This document shows positions 45,174-56,435 of a stretch of 64,000 bases of DNA, piece by piece. The notes beneath the pieces are model-generated. The model made no database searches, was not told where the DNA came from, and saw nothing but the letters and a program-made list of their open reading frames with translations. Location of the stretch: NCBI GenBank assembly GCA_019828595.1, contig JAHQRK010000005.1, forward strand, positions 620,001-684,000. The letters run 5' to 3'. Positions within the stretch are counted from its first letter, which is position 1. Each line of letters opens with the position of its first letter. The stretch is from Aphanomyces cochlioides (Eukaryota; Oomycota; Saprolegniomycetes; Saprolegniales; Verrucalvaceae). A program made the translations under genes and the position numbers.

Positions 45174-45540
45174 GGGCCCGTCTGGATACCACCAATTATC
45201 ATGATAAATCGCAATAATTTGATCATTATAGCATAATTTTAAATATTGTATAATTCCCCTGTCTGGATGCACATAATCAATAAATTTTATTGCAAAAAAT
45301 TATTCCAAAATTGGTCGATTATCGCAATAAAAAATATACTACTCAAAGTCGTATATTTTGACCAGTATTGTATAATTCGGTCAAATTCTCTAATTTTATT
45401 CTATTTTCTTGAGAATCCAGACAGTCCAAAAATAGAATTATTGTGATAATATAATCCGTTATTTGAATTCTTTTCCCAAAATGCAGAATGCTCAATAACG
45501 AATTATCACAATATTTTTTTATGTGTATCCAGACGGGGCC
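45174..45540. mobile_element. MITE with GGGCCCGTCTGGATAC terminal repeats
   Basis: The left end GGGCCCGTCTGGATAC and the right end (reverse complement GGCCCCGTCTGGATAC) are flanked by TTA on both sides (45171-45173 and 45541-45543). The 367-bp element is AT-rich with no coding content, and ATTATCATGATAA-type palindromes lie near the left end. Confidence 0.85.
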
Positions 45541-46099
45541 TTAAGGTTTTAGCAACCATTTCTTATCGTTCTTCTCAACGAATCTTAAATAGTGTAGTTT
45601 CAAACGTTTTAAATGTTTGAAAACTTGTTCGAAACATTCAATTTCTTTTCAGTTGAAACTTGTATACGTCAAGCGTTGCGTCAAAATTTATTCGGCACAA
45701 CTCCAATTTTGTATTAAAACCATAGTATTGGGCACTACTGGAGTAGAGCCCACCAATATTTTAAACCCTTATAAAATTTCCTTATGATGATGTGTTTTAT
45801 ACTGGCCCCTACACCAAAACAGCCCCACAATTTTTTACGGATCTTTTTTAAATTTGAAATACTTTTTAAATTTGATGAGGTAGAAAATGCGGCGAAGTAT
45901 TTCCGTATGGCCAGAGCCAAAACATGATTTTTAACAGAGACCTGGCCCCAATCCATCATAAACCCTGCGCGCTACGCGCGCAATCCTTTGTGAATTTAGT
46001 TGTGGCTAAGTATTCGTTCACAGTGCGGAGCACTTTGAGCGAATACTGAGCCACCCAGATTCATCTCGGATGGAGAGTTTCTTCTTGGCGATTCTGCAT

Positions 46100-46515
46100 A
46101 TACACTAAACAAACACCTTATTCGTCCGTACAAGGCGCCAAATCAAAGAGAACTAGAAATTCAACTATCACTTCTCTGCAATGAGGATGACAATTGAGCA
46201 ATGTATTGACATGGTGAAATCCCGTTTTACTTTACAGAGGGATGGATTTTCACTATCTTGCGCGATGTCACATGCCACAACACAGTGATTCATGTGATTG
46301 TGTCATGTCTGATCCTTCACAACATTTGTATTACTGAAAACGACGATAGAAATGTCGAGTATGATGACGAATACGATGAAGAGACTGAACAAGAACGAGC
46401 TGAAGCAAGTTTAAACCAAGACGATGGCGGTGATGAGGTAGATTGGGCTCCAGCAAATGAGCTATTAATAGAAATTCAGAAGCATTTAATCTTACGTCAT
46501 TTTAACTCCAGTTGA
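46100..46515 (+). pseudogene. HARBI1-like transposase remnant
   Basis: Only the C-terminal part is left. It begins LNKHLIRPYKAPNQRELEIQ in one frame and continues, after stops and a frame change, as TVIHVIVSCLILHNICITEN followed by an acidic tail (DDEYDEETEQERAEA). The I-x(3)-CxILHNIC motif is the conserved end of Harbinger nucleases. The catalytic core is missing or scrambled. Confidence 0.7.
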
Positions 46516-46599
46516 TTCTAGTCAAAACCAACAAGTTTTTTATCTTTGCTTCGAGCATTAGCTTGTCGAGTTCATACTTAGCTTGAGCCGCTTGATACG

Positions 46600-47240
46600 T
46601 TAATTGAAACTCGCGTTGACGCTGCTGCATTTCTTCACGTCGGATTGCCATTTCAAACTGCATGAGTTCACGTCTCCCACGTTCAATCTCAAGACCTTGA
46701 TCATCAAGATAGTAGAGGATGTTTGAAATGCTTGACTCGGTATTTGACTCTGGCTTCTTCGTTTTGAGTGGATTTTTTTAGAAGCGACGGCCACTTCAGC
46801 TGAATCCAATTCAGCGGAACATTCACTTGGCTCTTCAACCAACGCAAGATTATCCCCAGACATTCATTGACACTGGAAGTTTCTGTATTGCTCAGTTGTG
46901 ATGTATCCAGGACGACCATTTAGTTGACATGACTAGACACACCGAGAAAAGCGTCTAAGTCGTAATACCATTTGAATTCCTTCGTAATTGTGGCTCGCAG
47001 AGTGAGTGGATCTGCACTTCCCACTTCAAACCCCGATGCACTTATTCTTTGTTTAATCTTCGCGTATTTTCGGTAAAGGTGCTCGCATCGATTCTTGATG
47101 GCCTTCCAGCCTTTCATGCCGATTGACGCCGCTGCTGCTTGATAGAAAGGCATCTTTTGCTTCATATATTCTTCCATGTGCTCCTGCCAGTATGCAATTA
47201 ACTTGCTGGTTTCTTCATCACTCCACTTCTCGAGAACCAT
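46600..47240 (-). pseudogene. SANT/Myb-like Harbinger accessory protein, broken
   Basis: The N-terminal trihelix-like region is clear (LEKWSDEETSKLIAYWQEHM, IGMKGWKAIKNRCEHLYRKY), up to a TAG at 46920-46922. Downstream frames (MVVLDTSQLSNTETSS; then a Gln/Arg-rich helix near 46600-46680) continue the protein in shifted frames. It is a non-functional relative of the intact accessory protein at 13476-14240. Confidence 0.68.
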
Positions 47241-47810
47241 GACGCCACTTGCTAAACAAGGACACAAATGAAGTTTGGCAAGGCAATACAGCCGCTGAAT
47301 CCACCCGTCAGCTGGGTATTTCCAGCCAATTGATTGAAACGATTTATCATACTAATAATTAATTGCCAATCATGTATCTTCAGCTGCAAAAGGTTTTGTC
47401 ACCATTTTTTATGCTGACAGTAACGATGCTGAAGTGGCTTTTGTAAATCGCAATTGGATTGGTCAATGTATGTCAGCCACAGCAGCTGACAATATCGACG
47501 CAGCTATTTTGACGCAATACAAACTTCAAATGAAATAAAATTGAATGTTTCGAACATGTTTTTCAAACATTTGAAACGTTTTAAATTACACTATTTAAGT
47601 TCATGATCGTGGGTAATCAAATAAAATGCCTGCGTAAACCATAAATATTGCAAAAGTCAAGTAATTGAAACATTTTCGTAATATCTCAAAATTTTATTTC
47701 TATTCCAAGTTACGGAAAAAATAAATATATTTTTGTTTTTATCCGGATATTTTGGTGAAAATCTTTCTATTTTTATTAAGAGCCCGTTTGGAGGCCACTG
47801 ATACTATATA

Positions 47811-48221
47811 CTACCTCTGTTCTAAATTACTGCCAGCATTTGACTTCTAAGCGACACCAAAACTTGATTTCTTGTCCAAAATCAGTTATTTATATCATAT
47901 TTGAAAGAGTAGAAGAAAATAAAGAAAGTTTCTATTGGGGGCAGAACATAAAAAGCAATTCTTGTCGTCATAATTGCCTTCGTTTTTTCATTGTCAGAAC
48001 AAAAATACAAAATAATAGTTAAAAATTAAAAAAATATTGGACCTGCAGACCAATCAAAATGCTTAATACCCAGGTCATGCATTATTGGTCATTAAATATA
48101 ATTATAGCCAATGAAAATCATTCTGTTCAATAACTAGCCAATAATAATCAATGAAAATGCTGGAAGTAATTTAGAAAAAGTGATTTTTGCAATTGCTGGG
48201 TGTAATTTAGAACAGAGGTAG
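47811..48221. mobile_element. Stowaway/mariner-like MITE with TA duplication
   Basis: The ends are CTACCTCTGTTCTAAATTAC and its exact reverse complement, with TA on each side (47809-47810 and 48222-48223). The start CTACCTCTGTTC resembles the CTCCCTCYGT start of Stowaway elements. It is 411 bp with no gene. It appears to have landed inside another repeat whose left edge (AGAGCCCGTTTGGAGGC, about 47779) survives. Confidence 0.87.
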
Positions 48222-48370
48222 TATCATGATATTGTTTGTTCTAAATATGTTGAAATGCAGACATCATGACATTATGTGTGCGTTCGGTTGCTCAAGTTCT
48301 TCTTTTCAACAACCGAATATAATTCCTTCTTTACCGGAATTGTTCGAGCCTGTCATGCTCACATTCCTCG

Positions 48371-49234
48371 TTGTGCAATGTGTCGAAATCTGCGTGTCCA
48401 CAGCTGCTTCTGAACTTCGATGCTTCAACCTTGAGCTCCAGGTCATATGCTGAAGCGAATGGAATACCATGGACAACTTGGCGAGGCTGGCTGGCGAAGC
48501 AAGAAGCAATCATGGCTTCTACACGCAATGGCAAGATGGCCACTCTCGGCGGTCAAGGACGCAACCAACTCATCCCATTTGCCGACCAGCTCCACGACTA
48601 CATGAATGATGTTCGCAACAACGAGCACTATCTCACCCACACCCACATGATCACAATCATGAAGATGCATCACATGGTCTGGCTTGAAGAGTACCTCGCC
48701 AAGAAATCAATCGATGACTCAGTCTACGCAAGCTTGGCTCGTCTATGTCAGCGCTTCTCAGTACGCTATTGCTTCTCACAGCGTGTCCCATGTGTGAGCA
48801 AGATGACTCAGCAAGACTTGTCAAACACACGGGACGATTTTGCAATATCATTTTGGGAGAAGTTCTGCGTCATGGCACCTTGTGACATCATCAACGTTGA
48901 TGAGACATCAATTTACTATGACATGCCACCAGGAAAGATGTTGGCCAAGGTCGGTGGCTCTTCATATGTGGACAAGTCACAGAAGCATTCTGACCGCCTA
49001 ACTGCTGTGATGTCTGTCCGTTCGAACGGTATGTGCTCCCAGATGGTCGCTCTGATTCTCAGTAGGTGACAAGCTTCCTATCTTGTTGATTGTGAAAGGT
49101 GTGCCCGGACGAAGGATTGAAGTTGAAGAGCTGCCAACATACCCACCAGGCCATATGTGCGTGGTGCAAGAATCAGCTTGGATGGAGAAGTATGTGTGGT
49201 TGCAATACCTATGCGAGCTCTTGGAGTTTGAATG
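48371..49234 (+). pseudogene. Pogo/Tigger-like DDE transposase, 3'-truncated (copy A)
   Basis: An N-terminal helix-turn-helix-like part (SSRSYAEANGIPWTTWRGWL) precedes a CENP-B-like helical region (THTHMITIMKMHHMVWLEEY, ARLCQRFSVRYCFSQRV). The first catalytic Asp motif is INVDETSIYYDMPPGK. A 37-nt GT-AG intron (49029-49065) separates MSVRSNG from DKLPILLIVKGVPGRRIEVE. The frame ends at 49234 soon after VVQESAWMEK, before the second catalytic Asp, so the enzyme is incomplete. Related copies lie at 54354-57382 and 49545-51080. Confidence 0.75.
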
Positions 49235-49544
49235 ACTAAACTACAGTCATCCGGAAAATATATGACCATGGGCGTGGGCGATTCTTTGCTGATTGGTTAA
49301 TTTCAGCCTTCACATGGACTCCATATACTGCAAAAAATTGTACCCTTTCAAATCGAATAGTGCAATTTAGAAATGAGTAATATATATGTACTGAAAAAGA
49401 CTGTAAGACTTCATATATTTTGAAACTTGCTAGAGTTTACAAATTACATAGTTTGTCATACAATCGATCCAAAGTCTTCGGATTTTTGAAGAAACAGGGA
49501 AAGCTCTATAATTTAATATTTGTTGCATCCATTTCGAAGATGTA

Positions 49545-51080
49545 TCAATGAACAAGCCGTGGTAATGCAACACGAAATGCACAGAGTGTATTAATCCAAT
49601 GAACTTTTGGCAATGCTTTTCTAAAGCTAGATCTTATTGTTTCGGGAGTGATTGCCTCCCAAGCTGCAATCGCCCTTTTAATCGCCGCCATTCGCTTTTC
49701 TTTGGCTGTTCGCTGAGTGGTCGTCCCAGCAAGCCACACTCGGCGCAACACACTTTAAGGGCCTGTTCCAAGTAAAATTGAAATGAGACGCAAAATCAGC
49801 TCCAAGTTGAATGCCACTGATACTTTATTCTGTCATGCCATTGGCCAATAAATAATGCGCTATGATTGGCTGTGTTTAATCACATATCGCCAGAGACAGC
49901 AAACCCAGAGTGAACGATGCCATGACGATCTTCAAGCGCATAAAGCCTTATCCTCAGTGGTAAGATTGACAACCTCCTTATAAAATAAAAGGTGTACGTG
50001 TATGTTACTCAAGGAGGTCGCCACTTGTATGCAGTTGGACCTTTGAATTAATCGTGCGTGTCTTTTTTGTGTGGTGTATGACAACGATGCATCTACGACC
50101 GCGATCAAAGCCTTTCTATGGCCGTGAAACATCCAACGAGTTGTAGTTTTCTCGTCTATGACTCCTAGATTTTCGGGTGAATATTTGTCGACCTTCGTTA
50201 GTTGTCGGGGCGAAAACAAAGGGGCGTCGGCTCTGTCATACAACCCAATTATGCAGATGCCAGGATCGAGTAATCGATTGCACAATGTCCACCGCCAGGT
50301 CGCAAGTTTAGAGGCACAACCTTGCCAAAGTACTTCAATGATGCGAGTTGAGGACAAGGCAAGGTACCGACAAGAGATGGACTTCAAGATTAAACTATCT
50401 CCATGACGACAATGAAGAGTTCATTGCGGAGTCAGGCAGTCAACTTGCCCAACCGTGTATTATTGGTGGAAAGGAGAGATGCTTTTCAACCAATAATTGG
50501 TGTGTTATGGTCGATCAGACGATTGTGTTCGACTTGGCTTGGAATCATGATTCAAGTTGATTCTGAACCAATTTTATCCAATAGAAAACGACCACAAACC
50601 ATATGGAAATTTGCGAAATTTACTTCCGTTCCTCAAGGAACACTGGGATTATCCAACTTGATAGGATAATCATGATTTTTAGAATCTACCTCAACCATTT
50701 TGAATGAGGTAGATTCTGAGAGTGAATGTGGATTCTCAAGAATGACTGAAAATCCCGTTGATGACTCAACACGGTTTTGCCTGAGAGAATCAAGATGGAA
50801 TCATGATTCCGAAACCGAATACGGCCTTATGACCTCTCTGACCGGATAAAGTCAAAATGGAAATTCTATCAGACGGGAGCGATTTTGATTGGCTGCATCA
50901 GATATTTTGTTTACTTGGAACAGGCCTAAAAGGACCCATCACGCCCACATCAAGAGGTTGCATACTGATGTGCAATTCTTGGGGAGAGGGCAAAGGTATG
51001 AGCTCAGCTCCTTCACAATAGAGTAACCTTGATCACTCACATGAGCAGCGAAATTGTCCACAACAAATAGTGTTGGACCT
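49545..51080 (-). pseudogene. Pogo-like transposase C-terminal half split by a nested element (copy B)
   Basis: Two minus-strand pieces belong together. Piece 50927-51080 reads GPTLFVVDNFAAHVSDQGYS and KELSSYLCPLPKNCTS, then in a shifted frame MQPLDVGVMGPFR, which gives the second Asp and the QP-x-D motif. Piece 49545-49757 gives the C-terminal part (RTAKEKRMAAIKRAIAAWEA, ITPETIRSSFRKALP). Between them sits the element at 49759-50926. The N-terminal half is absent. Confidence 0.65.
49759..50926. mobile_element. Non-autonomous element with GGGCCTGTTCCAAGTAAA ends
   Basis: The left end GGGCCTGTTCCAAGTAAAAT and the right end (reverse complement GGCCTGTTCCAAGTAAAC) are flanked by TAA (49756-49758 and 50927-50929). 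The 1168-bp interior has open frames (for example 49932-50387 on minus) without recognisable transposase motifs. Near 50530-50820, inverted words such as GGAATCATGATTC suggest a further insertion inside it. It interrupts a pogo-like transposase gene. Confidence 0.75.
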
Positions 51081-52245
51081 CGAACGTCAGATCTAAATAG
51101 TAGACCCCATATTCAAAAACAAAAACTTTTGTGAAGTCGACAAGATATCACAAAGCAGCGAGTATTATCGTGTTCATCCATCTTCAGGAGGATATCAATT
51201 TATATATTTGACATCACTGATTTCAACATATACAGCTGTTTTTGTGAAATATTTGACATGAATGTGAGATACACAACGAATTTTGAGAAATGCTCCGAAT
51301 CGTTATTTGATTGGTGCATATCTAGAAAATTACTGTGTATCTTTGCAACCTCTGCATGAAACGGACGCATGTTGAATTGCACTTCATCTCATGTTTCCAA
51401 CGACAGCGGCAAGGACACCGAGCGGCTATGGAGAGACGCAGCTGCAAGACGACGACGGGGCACGGTGACACGCAGTGGCTTGCGGTGGCACAAGGACAAG
51501 CAATCGCGACGATCGACGTGCTACCCAGCCATGACGTCCAGCCTTTGGCAGCGGCAACATCATCAAGCAATCAATGCACAACGCAATTATCGTCAACAAC
51601 TGCAGCAAACGGACCGCGAACGACAACCGTGGGGAGGCCCCGGCTAGAGTCGCTGAGGGGCTAAGATCTAATCTATTAAACAAATTTTATTGTTGATTCT
51701 TCTGTTGTGTTGCGTGTAGTGATTCACCAACATTATGCGAGTGTAAAAGCAACTTCTATTCGCCAGGGGGCATGAGTAGAATGATTCGGCATCTTAAGTC
51801 CCCCCCATCTTAAACGATGGTGAAAATCCTGCGGTGGTTCCGCATGGTACTCTCACACTACAGCTGTATTTCAAAACACTCAAAGGTAATTTCGTTGATA
51901 TGTGGACGAATATATTATAATACCATATTTCTAGATGGCAAAGGCATGATACTCATACGGATCTCAATGGTAATTACATTGGTGAACGAACATATATAAC
52001 TATAATGTAATTAGTGTTATTTCGATCATTGTATCACCAGAATGTCATTGCTATAGCGCATGAGGTACATATTTCGCAGCACTCTCAATTTACTCATTGC
52101 CTTGCTTAGGCTTAACATTAAGTGATCAAAATGGAACTTGTTTCTCTATTATTGTGTTGATTTTCCAATTGTTTGAGTTTGGGCAATGTACAATGACGCT
52201 GTAGTTGCATGTATCAATGTAAAGCTGATATTCAAATTTATCAAG
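51081..52245. other. Stretch without a confident gene
   Basis: This is mostly AT-rich. A GC-rich island at about 51380-51660 has overlapping open frames on both strands with Gln/Arg/Thr-rich products and no recognised motif. The remainder (51700-52240) has only short chance frames. Confidence 0.4.
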
Positions 52246-53511
52246 CTACAAGCCGCATTTAGAAGCCTTGGGAGTACTGGGAGCCCATGGAACCATGCGC
52301 GACGAACGATCTAGGTCCAGACGAACCTGACGACGGTCTCGACTTGCTTGGCGTTGGCGCTTCTTTTCAACACGCTCTTCAGCCATTGAGATATAGCGAG
52401 CCATGACACTTGAATAAAATTCTTTGTCTTGAGCGCGCAAGGGGTGGAGGGACGTGTGGAAATTCGTCAAGGCCCACACTAAGCGCTGGACCAAATCGTA
52501 TTTCTCTTCGGACCAGGTAAAAGTAGCATAGGCAATCTCCCACAAGCTACATGTTCGACCGAACATGTTTTCAACAAGAACGCGGTCTGACGACACACGA
52601 TTGTTCCGTTCAAGTTCTTGGCGCGTCACGCTAGCATTCTTGGGCTTCTTCGTTGGTCGAATGCTTCAAATTGCGTCATTAACGCCTTGGTATCCTTTGT
52701 CCTGAAGTGTAGCCCATAGGTTTGGAAAGGCACTTGATCCTTCGCCAATGTCGGCCATCTTTCTGTCGTCTTCTGTCTTTGACAACATTTGGCGATGCTT
52801 GTCGATTCTAGTCATGAAAATGGTAACATCAGACGCTGAGCCTGGATGATGATCAGAGACATCAACGTATCGATCTGGCATTGCAACGGAACCTTCAAGT
52901 TTGTAGCCGTATAACTTGTACTTCGGAGAGAAGTATCGCTTCACGTCGAGAAAGGGTCCATTGGGGCGATATGCCGGCTGAAACTTGACGTCAGTTGCAT
53001 AGAGCGCTTCAGGATAGTTCGAAAAAGTAAGGCCCATTTCACGCTGGTTCTTCATGTTGACTTGGGTCACGAGCTGAGAGACCAGGACAGGTTCGACGAG
53101 GCGCATCATGCGCATTACCATCTTCTCAAATGTTGGGAGCGAAATTCCGAAGTCCGCTGCGTGCTTATCGCAAGTGTTGTAGTGCTTGAGCAGTGTAAGT
53201 AGCATAAAGAATACGTCCTTAGCACTCACGCGGTTCTTGCGGCCGCGGCCCTCGTACCAAGCTGCATTTACCTCGCATTCACAAAACGACCAGAGTCGGT
53301 TGAACTCAGAGAGGCTGAGGTTCGTCATCGTAATGAACGCTTGGGTCCCTTGGCTAGCGTATGAGTCGATATATGGCGTGTCAAAGTCGCCAAAAGTTTC
53401 GTCATCATCGTTTTCTTGCAATACACCCTCATAGAGGAGCGACGCTCGGCGGAGATTCTCGGCTTCTTCGTTCGACGCGTCTGCAAGGCGAGTCAACACA
53501 TCGCGAGTCAT
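52246..53511 (-). pseudogene. DDE-superfamily transposase with a single nonsense codon
   Basis: The frame from MTRDVLTRLADASNEEAENL (53511) stays open through NLSLSEFNRLW, the helix-turn-helix-like VSAKDVFFMLLTLLKHYNTC, the first catalytic Asp (YATDVKFQP), a second (SDHHPGSASD or LQDKGYQG) and on to the terminal VENMFGR Glu and basic tail (KKRQRQASRDRRQ, stop at 52246). The only break is TGA at 52666-52668 (NDAI-stop-SIRPTKKP), most simply a CGA-to-TGA change in a CpG. Otherwise about 420 codons are intact, so inactivation is recent. No terminal inverted repeats could be paired. Confidence 0.75.
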
Positions 53512-53869
53512 GGTTGCTTTCCTTTTTGGAAAATGGTTGGTTTCATTTACTTTACTTGTTCATCTCTATCTACACCATTCAATGCTTTGACACATGTATA
53601 ATCTACTTTGCGCAGTGGAAAAAGCCATGATGCTCATGTTGTCGATTATGTCGTTGATTTTTCCTCTGTTGTGTGTGTGTTTATTTCACAATTCATCACT
53701 TACGATAAATCGCGTGTATTTTGAGATAGCTTAGTTTTTCAGAGCAAGAGAGTATTTTGTCATACAGGCGGCTTTTGAACAAAGTTTGGGAGGTAGATGA
53801 GACAAGTGGATATGTCTCCTCTATAAATCTATCTTTGAATGAACCTCTTGTTTTTGATTATTGGGTCTA

Positions 53870-54323
53870 CCGTATTTCCCGTAAGGTTGTCACCACAAAT
53901 GATTTTCGAAAATGGTGACAAGTCCAAAGGAAATCAGATATCAAAACGAGGTACATTTGATTGGGTAAAAATTAGACTTATTTACCAATCATATTATTAT
54001 CATGAACACTTCGCAGTCGTATGTCGACTTTACGAGTGGCTGACTCCAGTTTGGGAGAATGAAAACCTGCAACGCTCATTTGGGTCCAGGTTTGCCGACT
54101 GCAACGCATGAACACGACAAATTTATGGCCCTGGTATCTAATTGAGCCATTGCATTTCTTCCAATAAGATCTGACTGGTGACAACTCAAGGGGAACTCCG
54201 AAAAATTTCATCAGATTGTATTATAAATGTATACTATAAATTTGTATGAATCATTTAAATAATTATATCAGTGGTGACAACTCAATGGGATAAATAGTGG
54301 TGACAACCTTACAGGAAATACGG
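53870..54323. mobile_element. MITE with CCGTATTTCCYGTAAGGTTGTCACCAC terminal repeats, TA duplication
   Basis: The left end CCGTATTTCCCGTAAGGTTG and the right end (reverse complement CCGTATTTCCTGTAAGGTTG) extend to 27 bp, with TA on both sides (53868-53869 and 54324-54325). Inside the right part, GGTGACAACTCAA(T/G)GGG is repeated near 54177 and 54273. No transposase is present. It is probably mariner/pogo-mobilised. Confidence 0.87.
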
Positions 54324-54353
54324 TAGTGTAAATATAGCTCATTTTATGTCTAA

Positions 54354-54690
54354 TTAGTACCTCATGAAATCAGACAAGAAATATTTCCACCCATCAGCGT
54401 CCATCCACGCTTTCTTCAGAACAAAATACGCATGGGCTTGAGGATACTCTTGGACTTCCTCTTGTTCAATATATCCTCCCTTTTCACCGTTGATGATGAA
54501 CAGCAAAGGAAATTTTTCTCCTTTAATTAGTGTTGGTGATATATAATACATTCACACTAAATAATACCGTTGCTGCACTTCTCCCTCGAGTCTAATGAAG
54601 TGTCCTGGCCAATTTGGGTCCAAAGATAGCGAGGAGGGGAATCATAGAAGATACCCGTTTCATCTACATTAATGTATCAACAAATCACAC
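54354..54690 (-). pseudogene. Pogo/Tigger-like transposase middle fragment (copy C, downstream part)
   Basis: The minus strand reads INVDETGIFYDSPPRYLW and QDTSLDSREKCSNG. After a probable intron of about 45 nt it continues FPLLFIINGEKGGYIEQEEV and FVLKKAWMDADGW. This is collinear with copy A (VDETSIYYDMPP, LPILLIVKGVPGRRIE, VVQESAWM). It probably belongs with the N-terminal half at 56815-57382, with the Merlin element lying between them (inference). Confidence 0.62.
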
Positions 54691-54946
54691 CAAGGTTGTA
54701 TTTTTAAATCTGACCAATCAAAAGTAAATCAGTTGTATTTGATTGGTCGAAATTAGCTAAAAAAGTCTGCATCATTGAGGTATTATCTGATGGGGTATTT
54801 ATCACATTCAAGTTTGATCCACGGTGTGATTTCTCCTGCAAGTCATTTTGTATGAAATCATACTTGTCACACACCATACAAATATCATAAAAGGCCATTC
54901 TAAGTCCAGGCCACGCCACTGAGATCCTAAACAGCGGCAGTGCAGG

Positions 54947-56435
54947 CACTACTCCAATATACCCCCGGTCGGGATATTAAATACATTCATTTCCGGATAA
55001 TGTTATCCGGATATATAGAGAACGAGTTTTCAGAACCGTCGACGATTGCGGTCAAGACGAAGAGGCAACAACAACATATGTATTAGGATTGCTTACGAAT
55101 AGCTATCACTAATCCTTTAAAATACATCGCACCTGTTGCATTGGTAGGAAAGTACCAGCTGCGCCACATAAACATGTCCAAATAGGACTGCAAAAAGTCG
55201 CTGCGTACACCACGCATGGCCTTGAGGTACTGCTTGATACGGACTTCCCACACTCCTTCGATTGACTGAGTGTGGGCGCCGTTCACTGGGTTAACGAAAT
55301 TGCTCGAATGGTTTACCCAAATGTGTGAGTATCCCATTCGAGCAAGAGCAGGATTGTTCACCAACGTGTTGCGTTCGTTCGCAGACACGTAGGCGCTGAA
55401 CTAGTCCGATACAATTAATGTTCCTATCACTTGATTGGACAAATATGACTGAATGTAAGTACCTTCTCGAATGTGATTGGCTATAATTTGAACAAGCTTT
55501 GCACGTGTCCGATCATTGAAAGTTAGCACTCCAAACCACTTTTTGGTTGCTCGATCGACGCCGCCGAACAGCCAACGGTCCTCATGTTGCGTTCCACGCC
55601 CATATTTCGACTTCTTCAAAGAAGTTTCGTCGATTTCTACAATGGATCCAACTCCTCCTATCTAATAAACTGTGAGAAATGATAATTTTGATGCATATAA
55701 ATTCTGACAGGTACCTTGACAGTGCATGCTCTTATTTCGTCGCGGCACATTTGTCGACAAAACTTGTACCAGTTGCTGACAGTCGTGTGGGAGATTTGAT
55801 GGTCTTCCATGCACGATTTTGATGTTTTCATCGAGGCCCAATAATACAAGATTCGTATTATCGTGGCTAGGGCCATCTTCGACTTGGTAAACTTGCTGTT
55901 CGCACGCACACTTAGCTCAATATCGCACGAGGCTCGGTGACATCTCCATCGCTTCTTGTCACAAGATAACGTCATTGTATTACCGCAATTCGGGCAACAC
56001 ATACTAGATCTAAGTAGCCTATTCAAAGAATGTCAATGATAAATACAGATAGCGCTCACCTTCATGCACCATTCAATTCTAGTTGCAAGTTGTTTCCATG
56101 ATCTCCTTGTGGGAGTATTCTGACAAGTCAGAGAGGTCGTACGTCGACTCGATGGCGAATTCAAAAATGGTTGGCCCACATTTCATGGCATTTGCCGGGG
56201 ATAAAGTGGAGGCCTATACAAAATCTAAGTGTATTTAACTTGTGGTTCTGGTGCTTTATAGGCAAAAACCGGGGACAGACTGGAGTTGTGGAATAGTATC
56301 CGGATAATATCCGTACATAAATCCGGATATAGTTTATCTGCTATCCGTGCGATTTCGGGTTTCTATATATATCCGGATAACCTTATCCGGAAATTAATGT
56401 ATTTAAAATCCCGACCGGGGTATATTGGAGTAGTG
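54947..56435. mobile_element. Merlin-type DNA transposon
   Basis: The left end CACTACTCCAATATACCCCC and the right end (reverse complement CACTACTCCAATATACCCCG) match over about 53 bp, ending in TTTCCGGATAA. TTATCCGGATAT-type words lie immediately inside both ends. The element encodes an IS1595/ISXO2-like transposase on minus. No clean 8-9-bp target duplication was found, perhaps because the flanks have diverged. Confidence 0.85.
55083..56160 (-). pseudogene. Merlin (ISXO2/IS1595-like) transposase with a nonsense codon
   Basis: The N-terminal zinc-binding part has CCPNCGNTMTL and WRCHRASCDIELS, followed by a helix-turn-helix (DHQISHTTVSNWYKFCRQMC). After an intron near 55660-55715 come VEIDETSLKKSKYGRG (first Asp), WLFGGVDRATK, TLIVSD-stop-FSAYVS (second Asp) and [17 protein letters not shown] (catalytic Glu region). 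TAG at 55401-55403 replaces the residue after IVSD. A further small intron (about 55426-55464) is needed to keep the frame. A first exon near 56040-56160 is likely but its junction is unclear. Confidence 0.8.

Larger units (their letters stand above)
45589..47594. mobile_element. Degenerate PIF/Harbinger element with about 60-bp terminal inverted repeats
   Basis: The left end ATAGTGTAGTTTCAAACG... and the right end (reverse complement ATAGTGTAATTTAAAACG...) match over about 60 bp, including GTTCGAAACATTCAATTT. Both ends abut TTAA (45585-45588 and 47595-47598). Inside are remnants of a HARBI1-like nuclease on plus and a SANT/Myb-like protein on minus, the same gene arrangement as the element at 11920. 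Confidence 0.82.

Noticed and set aside
49932..50387. Transposase gene inside the 49759-50926 element
   Set aside because: A 151-codon minus-strand frame exists but shows no DDE, zinc-finger or helix-turn-helix motif; the element is treated as non-autonomous.
51335..51664. GC-rich open frames on both strands at 51335-51683
   Set aside because: Overlapping low-complexity frames on both strands with no conserved motif; composition alone explains their openness.
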